From the NCBI RefSeq assembly GCF_003254395.2, contig NC_037643.1:6406963-6470962 (forward strand): a stretch of DNA of 64,000 bases, read 5' to 3'. The position numbers were made by a program, and so were the translations under genes. A model generated the notes under the pieces. The model was not told the origin of the DNA. It made no database searches and worked only from the letters and a program-made list of their open reading frames with translations. Source of the stretch: Apis mellifera. Taxonomy: Eukaryota > Arthropoda > Insecta > Hymenoptera > Apidae. Below, piece by piece: positions 13,001-23,593 of the stretch (within the stretch, counting starts at the first letter, position 1; each line of letters opens with the position of its first letter).

Positions 13001-16000
13001 TAGAAGCATGTGTTGCGATGGACTTCCCGATTGTCAAACGCCCATGTGCCAAAGTACGTTTCCATTTTAATATCAAAGATAATTGAGAGATATGTGTATT
13101 ATGGGTACCCATAAGCGAATAAGAAAATTAACCGTTTCAAACCACTCGTTTCGTTATCTTCATTTATCTTTCGCCATGTGTATATTTCTTTGTATTCCTT
13201 TTTCTATTAAAAAAATGTGCCAGGTACGGAGGAAAAGTATGGAACGAATGGGTGAATTTATTTATTTTCAAAATTTTTATTTTAAACCATCCTTCCTTAG
13301 ATATCGTAAATTTTCTTTCGTCGAATTTGAACTTCGATCGACGATATCGCCTTCTTCCGAGGATTGATCGAGTCCATCGTTTTGTTTCGAAATGACAGAA
13401 AACTTCTTCTTCTTCCTCTTTTTTTTTCCTTTTTTTTTTGTTCACAGGTAGGAATAATAATGATAATAATAATAATGGATAAATGGATAACGAGAAGAAT
13501 GAAAACAAAAAAAAAAAAAGGATCGACAATTTATGGGTACCCTTAATATTTTAACAACACCCTCACACTGCACGTGCAAGAATATTCCGTGACGGTTTTT
13601 CTGTTAATTTTTAAATATTTCACATATGAATTGTTGTGAAACACCTCGCAGTTTCCTTAGTTTTGGAAAATTTTTTTTTTTTTTAGGATACACGTAAAGA
13701 ATTTGTAACCACTCGTTGCAGTTCGAAGAGAAAGGAAGGAATCACATGGAATCGGCCAGAGTTGCAGTGTGGGGGTTTAATTAACGCCTAAAAATGCGGT
13801 GAAACATATAACAAATATATATATAAATATATATAGATATATATATATATACGAATATATACATCAAAATATTTTGTAACTTTATGACATGAAATAAATA
13901 CTTTCCTTTCCCCAACGTATATTTTAAATATCTTTTCGATATCCCTCCTGTGGGATAGTCACAATCGCATCGCCAATATCGATCCCCCTCTTTATTCCGC
14001 GAACAGGATCACGATCGTTCGACGATATAAAGATCGAGATAATTGTTTTCCAGATAATTATCCCAAACCTGAATGCGAGGAAACACAGGCTAACACAGAT
14101 AATTACGTATGCGGAGGGATGCGAGACAATTTCTACGCTTGCGACAACGACCCACTTCCCGAACAATTGTTGGGCCTGCTCAAATGCAACAGATCCCGCA
14201 CGAAGGGGGGCGGGGATTCGTTCAATCAGAGGAAGAAGCAGAACAGTAGTAACCCGGGTCGATCGTCCAACAACCGCGGCAACAGCGGCCAGAGAAATGC
14301 AACGAAACAAATCGTGATCAGAAGATCGAACCCGCCCCAGACGAACCCGCCCCAGACGAACCAGCCCCAGACGAACCAGCCCCAGACGAACCAGCCCCAA
14401 ACGGTCGTGGCGCAACCGGCCGGCAGGCCTATCACCCGCGTGGACGTGAGCGTGCAAACGAGTTTCGTCGACACCACGATCGACCCCCTCGAACCCTACA
14501 CCACCATCTACCCGCCCTCGTTGGACACTACGTATCACAGGATAACGATAAGCCCTGACCAAACGGGGATATCCATCACGACCGGGTTGGAGAAAAGTCA
14601 GGAGATAGAGTCGATCGAGGACGTATCGGACGAGTATCCCAGGCCCCCGTTCGTCAGGAGGCCCATCGAGGCTTTGATCGAGGAGATCGAAGACGTCGAC
14701 GAGTCCACCGTGTACCGCCCCTTGCCCGATCCAAGGAGGAGGATGCTGCCGCCCCAGATAGAGCCGGTCGACGAGACGACCATGTATCGCGCCCTGCCGC
14801 CCAGGGAGGAGCCCAGTCCCCCCGTTACCCCCGAGCCGAGGCCGGTGAGAAGAAGAGTGGTGCCCAGCCCTCCGAGCCTGCCGAGCCCCGAGAGGGCAGA
14901 GTGGACGCCGAGATACGTGTCCACGCCTATACGCACGCCACCCCCCCGCAGAATAGTGCCGAGCCCCCCACCCGCGGAATGGACGCCCCCCAGGTATCCA
15001 CCGCGCACCCCGCCCAGACCCGTCAGGCCGCCCGACGTGAGGACCCCGCCGCCGCCTCCCAGGAAGCCCGTGGCGAGGCCTGAAACGCCGAGGACCCCCC
15101 CGGAACTCATCCCCCCGCACGTACCCCCTGCCAGGGCCGTCCAATGCGCCCTGGTGAAAGAGATTCGAGTGATATGCACCCCGAGCCTGAGGGACGTGAC
15201 AGGTAGGATAGGGGACGTGTGCGCCTGCCCCTCGAAAGAGAAGGTGCCACCCCCCCCAACTTTGCCCAAGGTCGTCACGAAAGAGCCTGGACCAGCGCCC
15301 AAGCCTGAACCCCCTCCACCGCCCCCCAAACCCGAAACGCCTCCGCCGCCCAGACCTGAAACGCCCCCGCCTGAAACACCTCCACCGGCCGAGGTGCCTA
15401 GTCCCGAGGTAGCCCCGCCGGAGGAAGTAGCGGAGCCTGCCGCCGTCGAGGAGGTGGTGGCCCAGGTTGAGGCGCCCCCCGCCGAGGAGGCGGCCGAGGT
15501 TGCGCCTGCCGAGGCCGCGCCGGAGGCGCCTGCCGCCGAGGAAGCGGGCGCCGCGGAGGAATCGCCGGCCGAGGAAGCCTCTCCCGCTGGGGGGGCGGGA
15601 GGTGGCGGGACGGAAAGAGGCGGGAAGGAGACGGGAGGAGGCGAGTCGGAGACGGGCGAGGAGAGCTCTATAACGGATGCGCCGGAGGAAGTGGCCAGCG
15701 CCACGACGGAGGAGGATCTGGTCGAGTCGACCGAGAGCGAGAGCGAGAGGGGGAAGAAGGAGGTTGCCGCGAGGAAGGAGGTGGCCCCCGTCTCGCCCAA
15801 GGAGGTTGCGGAAACGGAGGTTGCCCCTGGGCCCCCTGCGATGCTGCCTAGGATCCAGGTGCACACGAAAATACCGATTGAATTGGCGAGAGAGTTGGAG
15901 GGGGCCCGGACCCAAGTCAACGTGCAGATGCAAACGTCGAACACGATCCTGACCCAAATCCTGTCCGAGTTTCAAACGGGCACCCAAAAGAGGCAGCTGA

Positions 16001-16990
16001 TGATGAGCATCAAGCTGCACTCGGACGTGAACGACGAGGAGGAGGACGAGGATGAATTTGATATCGAAGTAAGGGTCGAATTATTTGAATCATTGGCTGT
16101 AATAATTGCTCGCCTCATCGAGCGATTGTGATTAATTTTTTAAATTCATCGAGAGTTAGATGGAAAGAAGGAATGAAAAATGATTCCAGGAGCTGCCCGT
16201 TCGAAGACAATTGTTCGTGGATGACGAGGACGAGGAAGATGAACAGATGAGAGAGATAGAGCCTCGACCAGTGAGGCGACCGTATTCCTATCCACCGTCG
16301 GAAAGGGTTTATACACCTCGACACGATGTTTCCACGAACACGAGTAAGGGAAAGTTACATGTCTAGAGAAATGTATTTCGCGTTACAAAAGTTCTTTCAG
16401 TCTTCTCTCTTTGAGGAAGCCAACGTATCCTCCCCATCGAGAGAATCCTTTCTTTTAGGTATCCATGTTCGTCCAGCAAGCTCTCTGTCACGAATATTGT
16501 ATGAAAGAATCAATGTTGTGTTTATTCCATTGATTATACTATTAGTTTGCTCATAGTGGAAGGTTATAGAAGGGAATATAGTAGAGAATTAATGGAGAGG
16601 GAGGGTGGATCATTTTTGGATTGCAATTATTTTTATTCATAATTATCGGAGAAAATTTTTAATTTTCTAAAGAGAATGTTTAATGAAATAGCGAAGAAAT
16701 ATTTGATTAAAGATTTTTAAAAATATTATGTTCACATTTCCTTGTAAACGTATCAAAATTTGGTGAATTTTATTGGACAATGTATATCAGTATTTTTTCA
16801 ATTTTTCAAGGGAGAAAGATTGCAAGTTGTCATTGTCGTAAAAAGGAGGAAAGTTTCATAATACTTGAAATTTCTCTAATGCTAGAATTTTAATAAAACT
16901 TGTTAAAAATAATAATTGGGAATGATAATGAGTTTCTAATTTTCAGATGCAAGTTATACATTTTGCCAACCTTGCGGAAAATGGAAATGA
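10005..16990 (+). CDS. Uncharacterised 1271-residue Cys-rich/Pro-rich protein, six coding exons
   Basis: I do not recognise this protein. Exons are 10005-10447, 11498-12235, 12632-13053, 14054-16068, 16190-16343 and 16947-16990. Donors include GTTAGT, GTGAGT, GTACGT and GTAAGG; phases match at every junction and the coding length (3816 nt) closes in frame. Exon 1 is polar and Asn-rich. Exons 2 and 3 carry many Cys pairs (CNSCNSCNDCNS, CSKCASN, CEHCCRSMCC), suggesting metal binding. Exon 4 is strikingly GC-rich in an AT-rich region. It encodes five NPPQT/NQPQT units, a long Pro/Glu/Ala-rich stretch and an acidic DDEEEDEDE end. The protein ends CQPCGKWK. No signal peptide or membrane segment is visible. 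The start is the first ATG after an in-frame stop at 9900; a further 5' exon is possible. The large antisense frames over exon 4 reflect its GC richness. Confidence 0.75.
14329..14403 (+). repeat. In-frame 15-bp minisatellite encoding NPPQT/NQPQT x5
   Basis: Five consecutive 15-bp units read NPPQT, NPPQT, NQPQT, NQPQT, NQPQT within exon 4 of the Cys/Pro-rich gene. Near-identical nucleotide units point to recent slippage. Confidence 0.9.
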
Positions 16991-17203
16991 TGCCTTCGAT
17001 AATGGTAAGAAATCTTTTTCGAAAAGATATGTAATATCCAATTTAAATTTTAATTATAACATAGACAACAATATATTATACGTTCGTTTAATTTTCTCTA
17101 ATTTTTTTTTCACGAATTATAAATTATTTATTCATCTTCACATTTACGATTCACACACAATCATACACGATATATCGTACAATTATTTGATGGAAAAAGC
17201 CGC

Positions 17204-17209
17204 AATAAA
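17204..17209 (+). promoter_or_regulatory. Candidate polyadenylation signal AATAAA
   Basis: AATAAA lies about 215 bp after the predicted stop of the six-exon gene and before the next gene starts at 17662. Confidence 0.4.
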
Positions 17210-17661
17210 TATTCTATCTTCACTTCGTAAAAACGAAACAATATTCCATATTGAACATACTTCAGTTCGTTATTGATAAATGACATAAATACCCATAACC
17301 TGTAAACACGATGTAACACATTTCCAAATTAAAAGTGCGATCCCTCATTTCCACTCAACGTTCTCACAAAACCACATTACACGAACAAGAAAAGAACGAA
17401 GAGAAAAAGGGAACCGTGACCATTGGCGAAACCAACACGAATGATCATAAAATGGTTACTTAACCAAATATGCATCCCAACAAATTCTTCATTCTCTCAA
17501 AGAAACTTTTCTACATAAAAAACAACCTGCGCTTATAATTTTCACTCGAACTCTTCCTATCCCCCACCGATAGATCGCAAACCTGTAAAACAACAACAAG
17601 TTATCGTAACAGAGATTATATTATACCTCTCGGACAAAGAGACTAACGTAACGAAGTCGCG

Positions 17662-19362
17662 ATGGAGTTACACGTTAACCCGTTCGAGAATCCGACGACC
17701 GTCATATCTCTCATGAAGAAGGCAGGCAACATTCCAATCCTGATAAACTCGGATAAGGACGATTGCGCGGAACCGTATTGCGTGATAACGGTGCCGGACA
17801 ACAAAAATGCCTTGATCCAATCGATCGTGAAAACGGACAACGTGCACATCACCACGGAAATATACTCGAAGACGAAACTACCCTCGATCTTCGCCCACTG
17901 CAAATTGCCGAAACCACAGCTGGAGAACGAATGCGTGATACTTCACGCGGCGAGATCGAAGGCCGTCAACATACCGAGCGATTCCGAGCTGGTGAACAGC
18001 ACCGGCTGCGACGACGATGGGAAACAATTTCGCAAGATCGCTTGTATCGCGCCCCAGATATACAAGATCATGTGCAAAAATTCCTGCCCCAACTTGATAC
18101 TGACGCAATTTTCCCAATCTTCGCAAACCGTAAGGAGGACCAGGTCGATGAACGACAAATTCGACTCGGACGACGATATGCCGTTAAGAGATTCGGATCT
18201 CTCGATACACGAGAAGGTATTAGTGACGAGGAACGAGGTGAATGAAGTGCCGCCGAGAAATGAGGTGCCGAGGAGGAACGACGTACCGCCGCCGAAGAAG
18301 GAGGTATTGCCGAGAAACGACGTGCCCCCTAGGATCGACGTGCCGCCTAGGATCGACGTGCCGCCTAGGAACGACGTGCCGCCTAGAAACGACGTGCCCC
18401 CTAGAAACGACGTGCCGCCTAGAAACGACGTACCCCCTAGAAACGACGTGCCGCCTAGAAACGACGTGCCGCCTAGAAACGACGTGCCGTACAGGAACGA
18501 GGTGGCGCCTAGGAACGACGTGGCGCCTAGGAACGACGTGGTGCCTAAGAACGACGTGGTGTACAGGAATGATATACCGTTGAAAAAGGAGATATCGCCG
18601 AAGAACGAATTGGTGGCGAAGAACGAGATAGTGGCGAAAAACGAGATAAAGTTGAACGATAAAATGTTCATAAACGACGAAACTCTAATAAGGAAGAACA
18701 CGACTGTGAAGTTGGTGAACGGTAACGACGTGGCGCCAATGATAATTACGAATGACGAGGAGGCAAAATTGATGGACGAAGAGGAGGATGCGATAGAGGA
18801 ATACCCGGATGTGATAGAAGAGGTGGTGGACGAGCGGGTAGAGAGCACGCAGACAGAGCCCATCCCGACCAGGGACATAGCCATCGACTCGAGGGAGATG
18901 AGGAACGAGATAGAGAGATACGTGGCGAAGTACAAACAGTATAGGGATATATTCGAGATGGGGACGATGGGTACGGGGCATTCGTTAATGTGGCTCGACA
19001 AACCTAAGAGGCCTCCCAAGGAATGCAGACTGCTTTGCCCGCAAACGGGCAGATACATCTGCTCGGGGATAAGCGATCTGGCCCTACCTTGCGAGGTGTG
19101 CGATCCGCGGAGTCGATGCTATCGAAACGATCTGGAACAATTTGCGAGAGCCAACGGGAACGAATATTGGTCGACGAGCGCTTACTCGTTTCAATTCGAA
19201 CATTACCTTCGGAGTTGTTGCTATCGTAACAATATATACAATTGTTACAATAAAGCGATCAATTGCTACAGGTCTTACAACAATATGCACTGCTGTGCCA
19301 GGACACAATCGAACCATTTATCCAATTATTGTTATACTTACAACTCTTGGGGATACTCTTGA
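17662..19362 (+). CDS. Uncharacterised 566-residue protein with NDVPPR hexapeptide array
   Basis: This is a single uninterrupted coding exon; I do not recognise the product. Residues 1-190 form a mixed, probably folded region with scattered Cys. From about residue 194 to 330 runs a degenerate hexapeptide array N-[DE]-V-x-x-[RK]. Its core is nearly perfect NDVPPR and its edges decay to NEVAPR, NDVVYR and NEIVAK. A highly acidic stretch follows (DEEEDAIEEYPDVIEEVVDE). The last 120 residues are rich in Cys, Tyr and Asn (CRLLCPQTGRYIC, CEVC, CRSYNNMHCC). No signal peptide is visible. AATAAA signals at 19494 and 19516 follow the stop. Its Cys-rich plus low-complexity make-up resembles the gene just upstream on the same strand, so the two could be functionally related, but no sequence homology is obvious. 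Confidence 0.8.
   Translation: MELHVNPFENPTTVISLMKKAGNIPILINSDKDDCAEPYCVITVPDNKNALIQSIVKTDNVHITTEIYSKTKLPSIFAHCKLPKPQLENECVILHAARSKAVNIPSDSELVNSTGCDDDGKQFRKIACIAPQIYKIMCKNSCPNLILTQFSQSSQTVRRTRSMNDKFDSDDDMPLRDSDLSIHEKVLVTRNEVNEVPPRNEVPRRNDVPPPKKEVLPRNDVPPRIDVPPRIDVPPRNDVPPRNDVPPRNDVPPRNDVPPRNDVPPRNDVPPRNDVPYRNEVAPRNDVAPRNDVVPKNDVVYRNDIPLKKEISPKNELVAKNEIVAKNEIKLNDKMFINDETLIRKNTTVKLVNGNDVAPMIITNDEEAKLMDEEEDAIEEYPDVIEEVVDERVESTQTEPIPTRDIAIDSREMRNEIERYVAKYKQYRDIFEMGTMGTGHSLMWLDKPKRPPKECRLLCPQTGRYICSGISDLALPCEVCDPRSRCYRNDLEQFARANGNEYWSTSAYSFQFEHYLRSCCYRNNIYNCYNKAINCYRSYNNMHCCARTQSNHLSNYCYTYNSWGYS
18241..18651 (+). repeat. 18-bp in-frame minisatellite encoding N-[DE]-V-x-x-[RK]
   Basis: Units of 18 bp such as aacgacgtgccgcctaga repeat in frame about 22 times. 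The central units are almost identical and those toward both ends are progressively diverged, the pattern expected when central units are homogenised by slippage. Confidence 0.9.
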
Positions 19363-19493
19363 TATATACATATATATATGATGCATTAAATCGTTGTAAC
19401 ATTTTGGTATTAAAACTAATCTTAAACTTACGATGTCTTTCGGCCCTCTGTTGTACATAACGTTTCGAAATATATTAAACAAATGTGACATTA

Positions 19494-19521
19494 AATAAAG
19501 GAATTATTCATTTTAAATAAA
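19494..19521 (+). promoter_or_regulatory. Two candidate polyadenylation signals
   Basis: AATAAA occurs at 19494-19499 and 19516-19521, about 130-155 bp after the stop codon of the hexapeptide-repeat gene. Confidence 0.55.
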
Positions 19522-22500
19522 GGAAAGTATAAATATGCATATGTGGTTTTTACTCTAAATTCTTTCTTTTTCTTTTAATATATTTCTTTTATATTTTTAT
19601 AGTTTAGTAAATGTCAACTCGATGTGTGTAGACGTGTATCACATGATTCGAAAGATCTGGAATAATAAAAAAATTATTCTCCATGGATTTATTTTAAAGA
19701 AAGAAATTAAGGATAAATCGTTCGTGGATAAAAAATAAAAATTTGTGATTTTTAAACGATTGTTCATCGATGTACAGAAAGTAATTACAATAGTACAATC
19801 AAACGACGGTTAATAAATATGTCACTTGTTAATATTTTTATTTACATTAGTCGTCTACTTTCATGGTTAAAAATTCTTGGTGCAAAAATGAGTGTAATTT
19901 TTGCGTGACACGAGCCGAAAATCATCTTTTTTTCAAAATTTCACGAGATAAGACGATAAAACGAGAGAAACGATCTAGATCTGTTTTAGATTATTCAATA
20001 ATTGTTATAATATATATTAATGTAAAATTAAAAAAAAATCATAACGAATGTATAATTTCAAGGATCTCGTTTAACGATATAAAATGATTTTACAATCCGA
20101 ATTACCTTTTTATTTTGTATTCTTGATCGTGCAGAGGAAAAGATGGTATTTCGATCCCTTGTTGGTAAGTTGGCTCTCGTAATTTTCATATTTATAACAA
20201 ACCTAACACCTAATTGCAAATGGTGCAACGTAGTTCGTATATTAATTATTTAAAGAAAAAAAAGGAAATAATTAATAAAATCGTAACGAATATAAATAAT
20301 TTAACCTTAACTTTAATTCATAAATAAATTCACCTACCGTTACGAATTTATAAATTATTTAATCGTATATATTTTTTAATTATCGATATTTTACACATTT
20401 ATTTGATATTTTTCAATTAAAAAAAATATACTGACCCCATAAAATAATAATCAAAAATAAATAAAGAATACGAACATATTTTCCAATCTCGTGGTCGTAT
20501 ATCGCAAATCACGAGAGAAAAAAGAATCATCCGTACGATTCTTCTGAAGAATAAAAATTTAAGAATCATTTCCTAATAATTTTTATTAAAATAATTTCAC
20601 ATTTATTAATTAAATTAAATTCGTTCGTTTCCTTTCATCCTTCTCAAACTGACTTACCAAAATCCTATCAATCCTAGGCAAAAATTTCGAACAATTTAAA
20701 TTACTTGAGGAATCGGAGTTTGGATCAGGCCCTCTTCTTTTAATAATCCTCGAAAACGAGTGGACGGAAGAGGTTGGAGGTTAAAAGTTGGCCGAGCAAA
20801 TTTCCTCGCCGCGGGCGGCGTATCATCATCGAGTGGCCCTGGTGGTCAAGCCTCAACCTTGCTCAACAACCTTGCTGTCGAGAGAAAGAGCGAAGTTCGT
20901 CGCGAAGTTCGCCGTCGCCGGCGTAGCGAACAAGAAGGCTCGAGTTGGAGCGAGTTAGCCCCTTCGAGCTAAAAACCTGCGTACGACGTGTAATTACTGT
21001 GGTGGGTGGTGGCTCGTTGTCATGTCGTGATAAAAAAAAATTTTTAGGGAAATACAATTATCGTGTCGACAAGCGTTGCCGACCTTGCCCTTTTAACAAG
21101 GCAATTTTAAAGGCCGTTGCATATGCATATGAAATTTAGAAAATTGCTAAAGGAAATTAACCTAAAGGTGAAAACTTGTGAGGAGGAGTGAAGTTCGAAA
21201 AGAGGGAGGGGAGGAAAAAAAAAAGGAGAGAGTAGATGCGCGCGTGTTTATAGCGAGCAACCCCCTGTTGTAAACGAGTAATTATAATTACGGAGGATAA
21301 TTTTAATATATGGTCTATTATTGTATTACGTTTGTAGATATGGTACAAACTTTAAATATATAACTTTTCGTTCCACATTTCGTTCCACTTGAACAATGGA
21401 AAATGGATGTTAAATCTCTGATTCGAATTTGAATTGAAAGGTACATATATATCGTTACAAAAAAAGTAGATGAATTTTGTTGTAAGAATTATTATTTCTA
21501 GAAACTTTTTCAATTGTTGAATAATATTGACACCGATTTTCGACGAAATTTGTGAGGAAAAGATATTTGACACTTTTCTTTTTTATCGATCCACTTTGAA
21601 ATCAGCCTTGGAACAATTTATTCCAATTTTTAACTTTCCGAATTTTCTTTCCCGATATTAATCAGAAACAAATTACCTTAGCGACTCGATTATTTCGCAA
21701 ATATTTACAGATTACGAAAGGGAGAAATAAATCCCCAAAGAAATCTCTCGTACCTTCAACGATATATCATCCCAGCTCATACATGAATCCAACGGACGGC
21801 ACGAATTTGAGCAAAGTTCGAAACGGCAAGTGTTCGCCCGTGGCTCGTAAAATATAAAATCGCTCGGATATTTCGCGACAACGGGTCTTAAGAGAACATT
21901 TCGCTATCGTAAATGGCTTTCGCCGGTCAGTTATCCACGAGACGGAAAACTTCCACCACGAGTTTACCACGAGCTTCTTATTCTTCTTCTTCTTCTTCTT
22001 CTATCCTCTCTTCTTCAATTGCGGAGGAAAAACCTCGTACAAAATGCGCCATCGAGAAATACACGCGTCACAATTTTTTCCCTTCTTTCTCTTCCCTTTT
22101 TTTCTTTCTCCAAAACGACACGTGGCGATGGTGAACAACGTATGGATACCTGTGTATATTCTGAGAAAATTTGAGGGGAGGGGAGAAAAATGCCACGAAG
22201 CTGTAATAAAAAACGTTGGCTTTCAAGGAAACTCGAGAACTCTTCGAGATCCCCCTTCCTCGGCTAAAATCTTTGGCGGTCGTTGTTGTCGAGAATATTT
22301 CGTGGCCGAGGAGACATCCCCCGTACGAGCGAGCTTAAGGGAAGATCGTGATACCTTAAGTGGCTTTAATGGTCAGTGTCCATTGAGACGAAAATTTCCG
22401 CGGAACTTTGGTCCCCAAGTTTGCCGGAAGCCAGGGCGCAGAAGACACGGAGGCCTCTCGGTTACCGGCCTCTGAGTGCCAAGTATCGCTCAGGACACGT

Positions 22501-23593
22501 GAGTAATCCTGAAGAACACGTTTCCCTGATGCAACCGCGTCATCAGTTTTAGATGCCTCTGTTCTCCGGCTGCCAAGTTGCGAAGCCGCAGGGACGGGAT
22601 GCGATTTGCGAAGTTCGAGGAAGAGGAAGACGTTGTTGTTTGAAAAGTTGTCGAAAAGATACGATGAAAGATCGTTGTCTTGTCGTATTATTTGGAGAGA
22701 ATTATAAAAATTTTTTGGATTAATATTGATTAATATCGTATGATGTATATTTAGAATAGAATTATTATTATTATTTATGTGATTAAAAAATAATCGCCAC
22801 GGAATATGGATTTATCAAGCTTTTCCATCCTCGATGATTAAGATGAGAAAATAATATTTCGATCTAGATGACGTGAAAGTAAATTAAGAAAGATAGATCT
22901 ATCAAATTTCCCCTTTTCTAAATCTTGCTTCGAAATGAAGATGTATAAATGAAATTTAATAAATGAGATTTTAACGTCACAATAATTATAAACAAACGTT
23001 ACATCGTGAAATTAAAAATAATAATTCGAAAAAAAAAAGGATATATAGATACATAAATTGTGCAAATTAATCATCCCATCAAATCGAATTACGTTATCAA
23101 AATATAAATCTTCGGGGAGCAATAAACCGCTATCTCGCGGATTAATCGAGTAATAATTATAGAACGATTTGGAACGAAAATTTCCAAGTTAATAAACAAG
23201 AGAGGGAGGGGGGGAGGGAACTCGTTAACAATTCGTTAAAATAAAGTGAAACTTGGACGGTGTGTTTAAATATTACACGATACGCCGGGATGTTTGGTTT
23301 GAAAGCAACGAGAACCGAACAATCTCTTGGTTCAATATTTAATATCATAACGGAACCAAACTAATTTCCCCCGTTTAATTAGTATTGATCCGAGGTGACT
23401 GTGAGCCGCGCAACGCTTCCTCCATAAGTCCTTTTTTTTAACCCCCCTTCCCCTCCCCTCCACCCGTTATAATATAACCCCTAAATCGTCTAACCTTAAA
23501 ACTCGTTTCTCATTTCGAGAAAGATTTCCCTTCTCTTCTTTTCCTTTCTCTTTCTCTCTTTTTTTTTCGAACCCCAGTTCGTTATTAATCACC
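19522..23593. other. Intergenic DNA
   Basis: No coding exon chain is seen. The stretch is AT-rich except for GC-richer patches at about 20750-21010 and 21770-22620. Within the latter, a ~40-bp block at 21913-21954 recurs in diverged form at 22361-22400. Confidence 0.6.

Noticed and set aside
13924..16020. Very long minus-strand frames opposite exon 4 of the Cys/Pro-rich gene
   Set aside because: They are antisense shadows of a GC-rich, low-complexity exon whose plus-strand frame is joined to other exons by matching splice phases.
16947..17276. Plus-strand frame beginning with an ATG at 16947
   Set aside because: The phase of the preceding exon requires another frame, which ends at 16990 as CQPCGKWK. 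The ATG frame becomes AT-rich and featureless after a GTAAGA site.
18241..18651. Regular short repeats considered as a CRISPR-like array
   Set aside because: Units are contiguous 18-bp in-frame coding repeats without unique spacers, in a eukaryotic gene.
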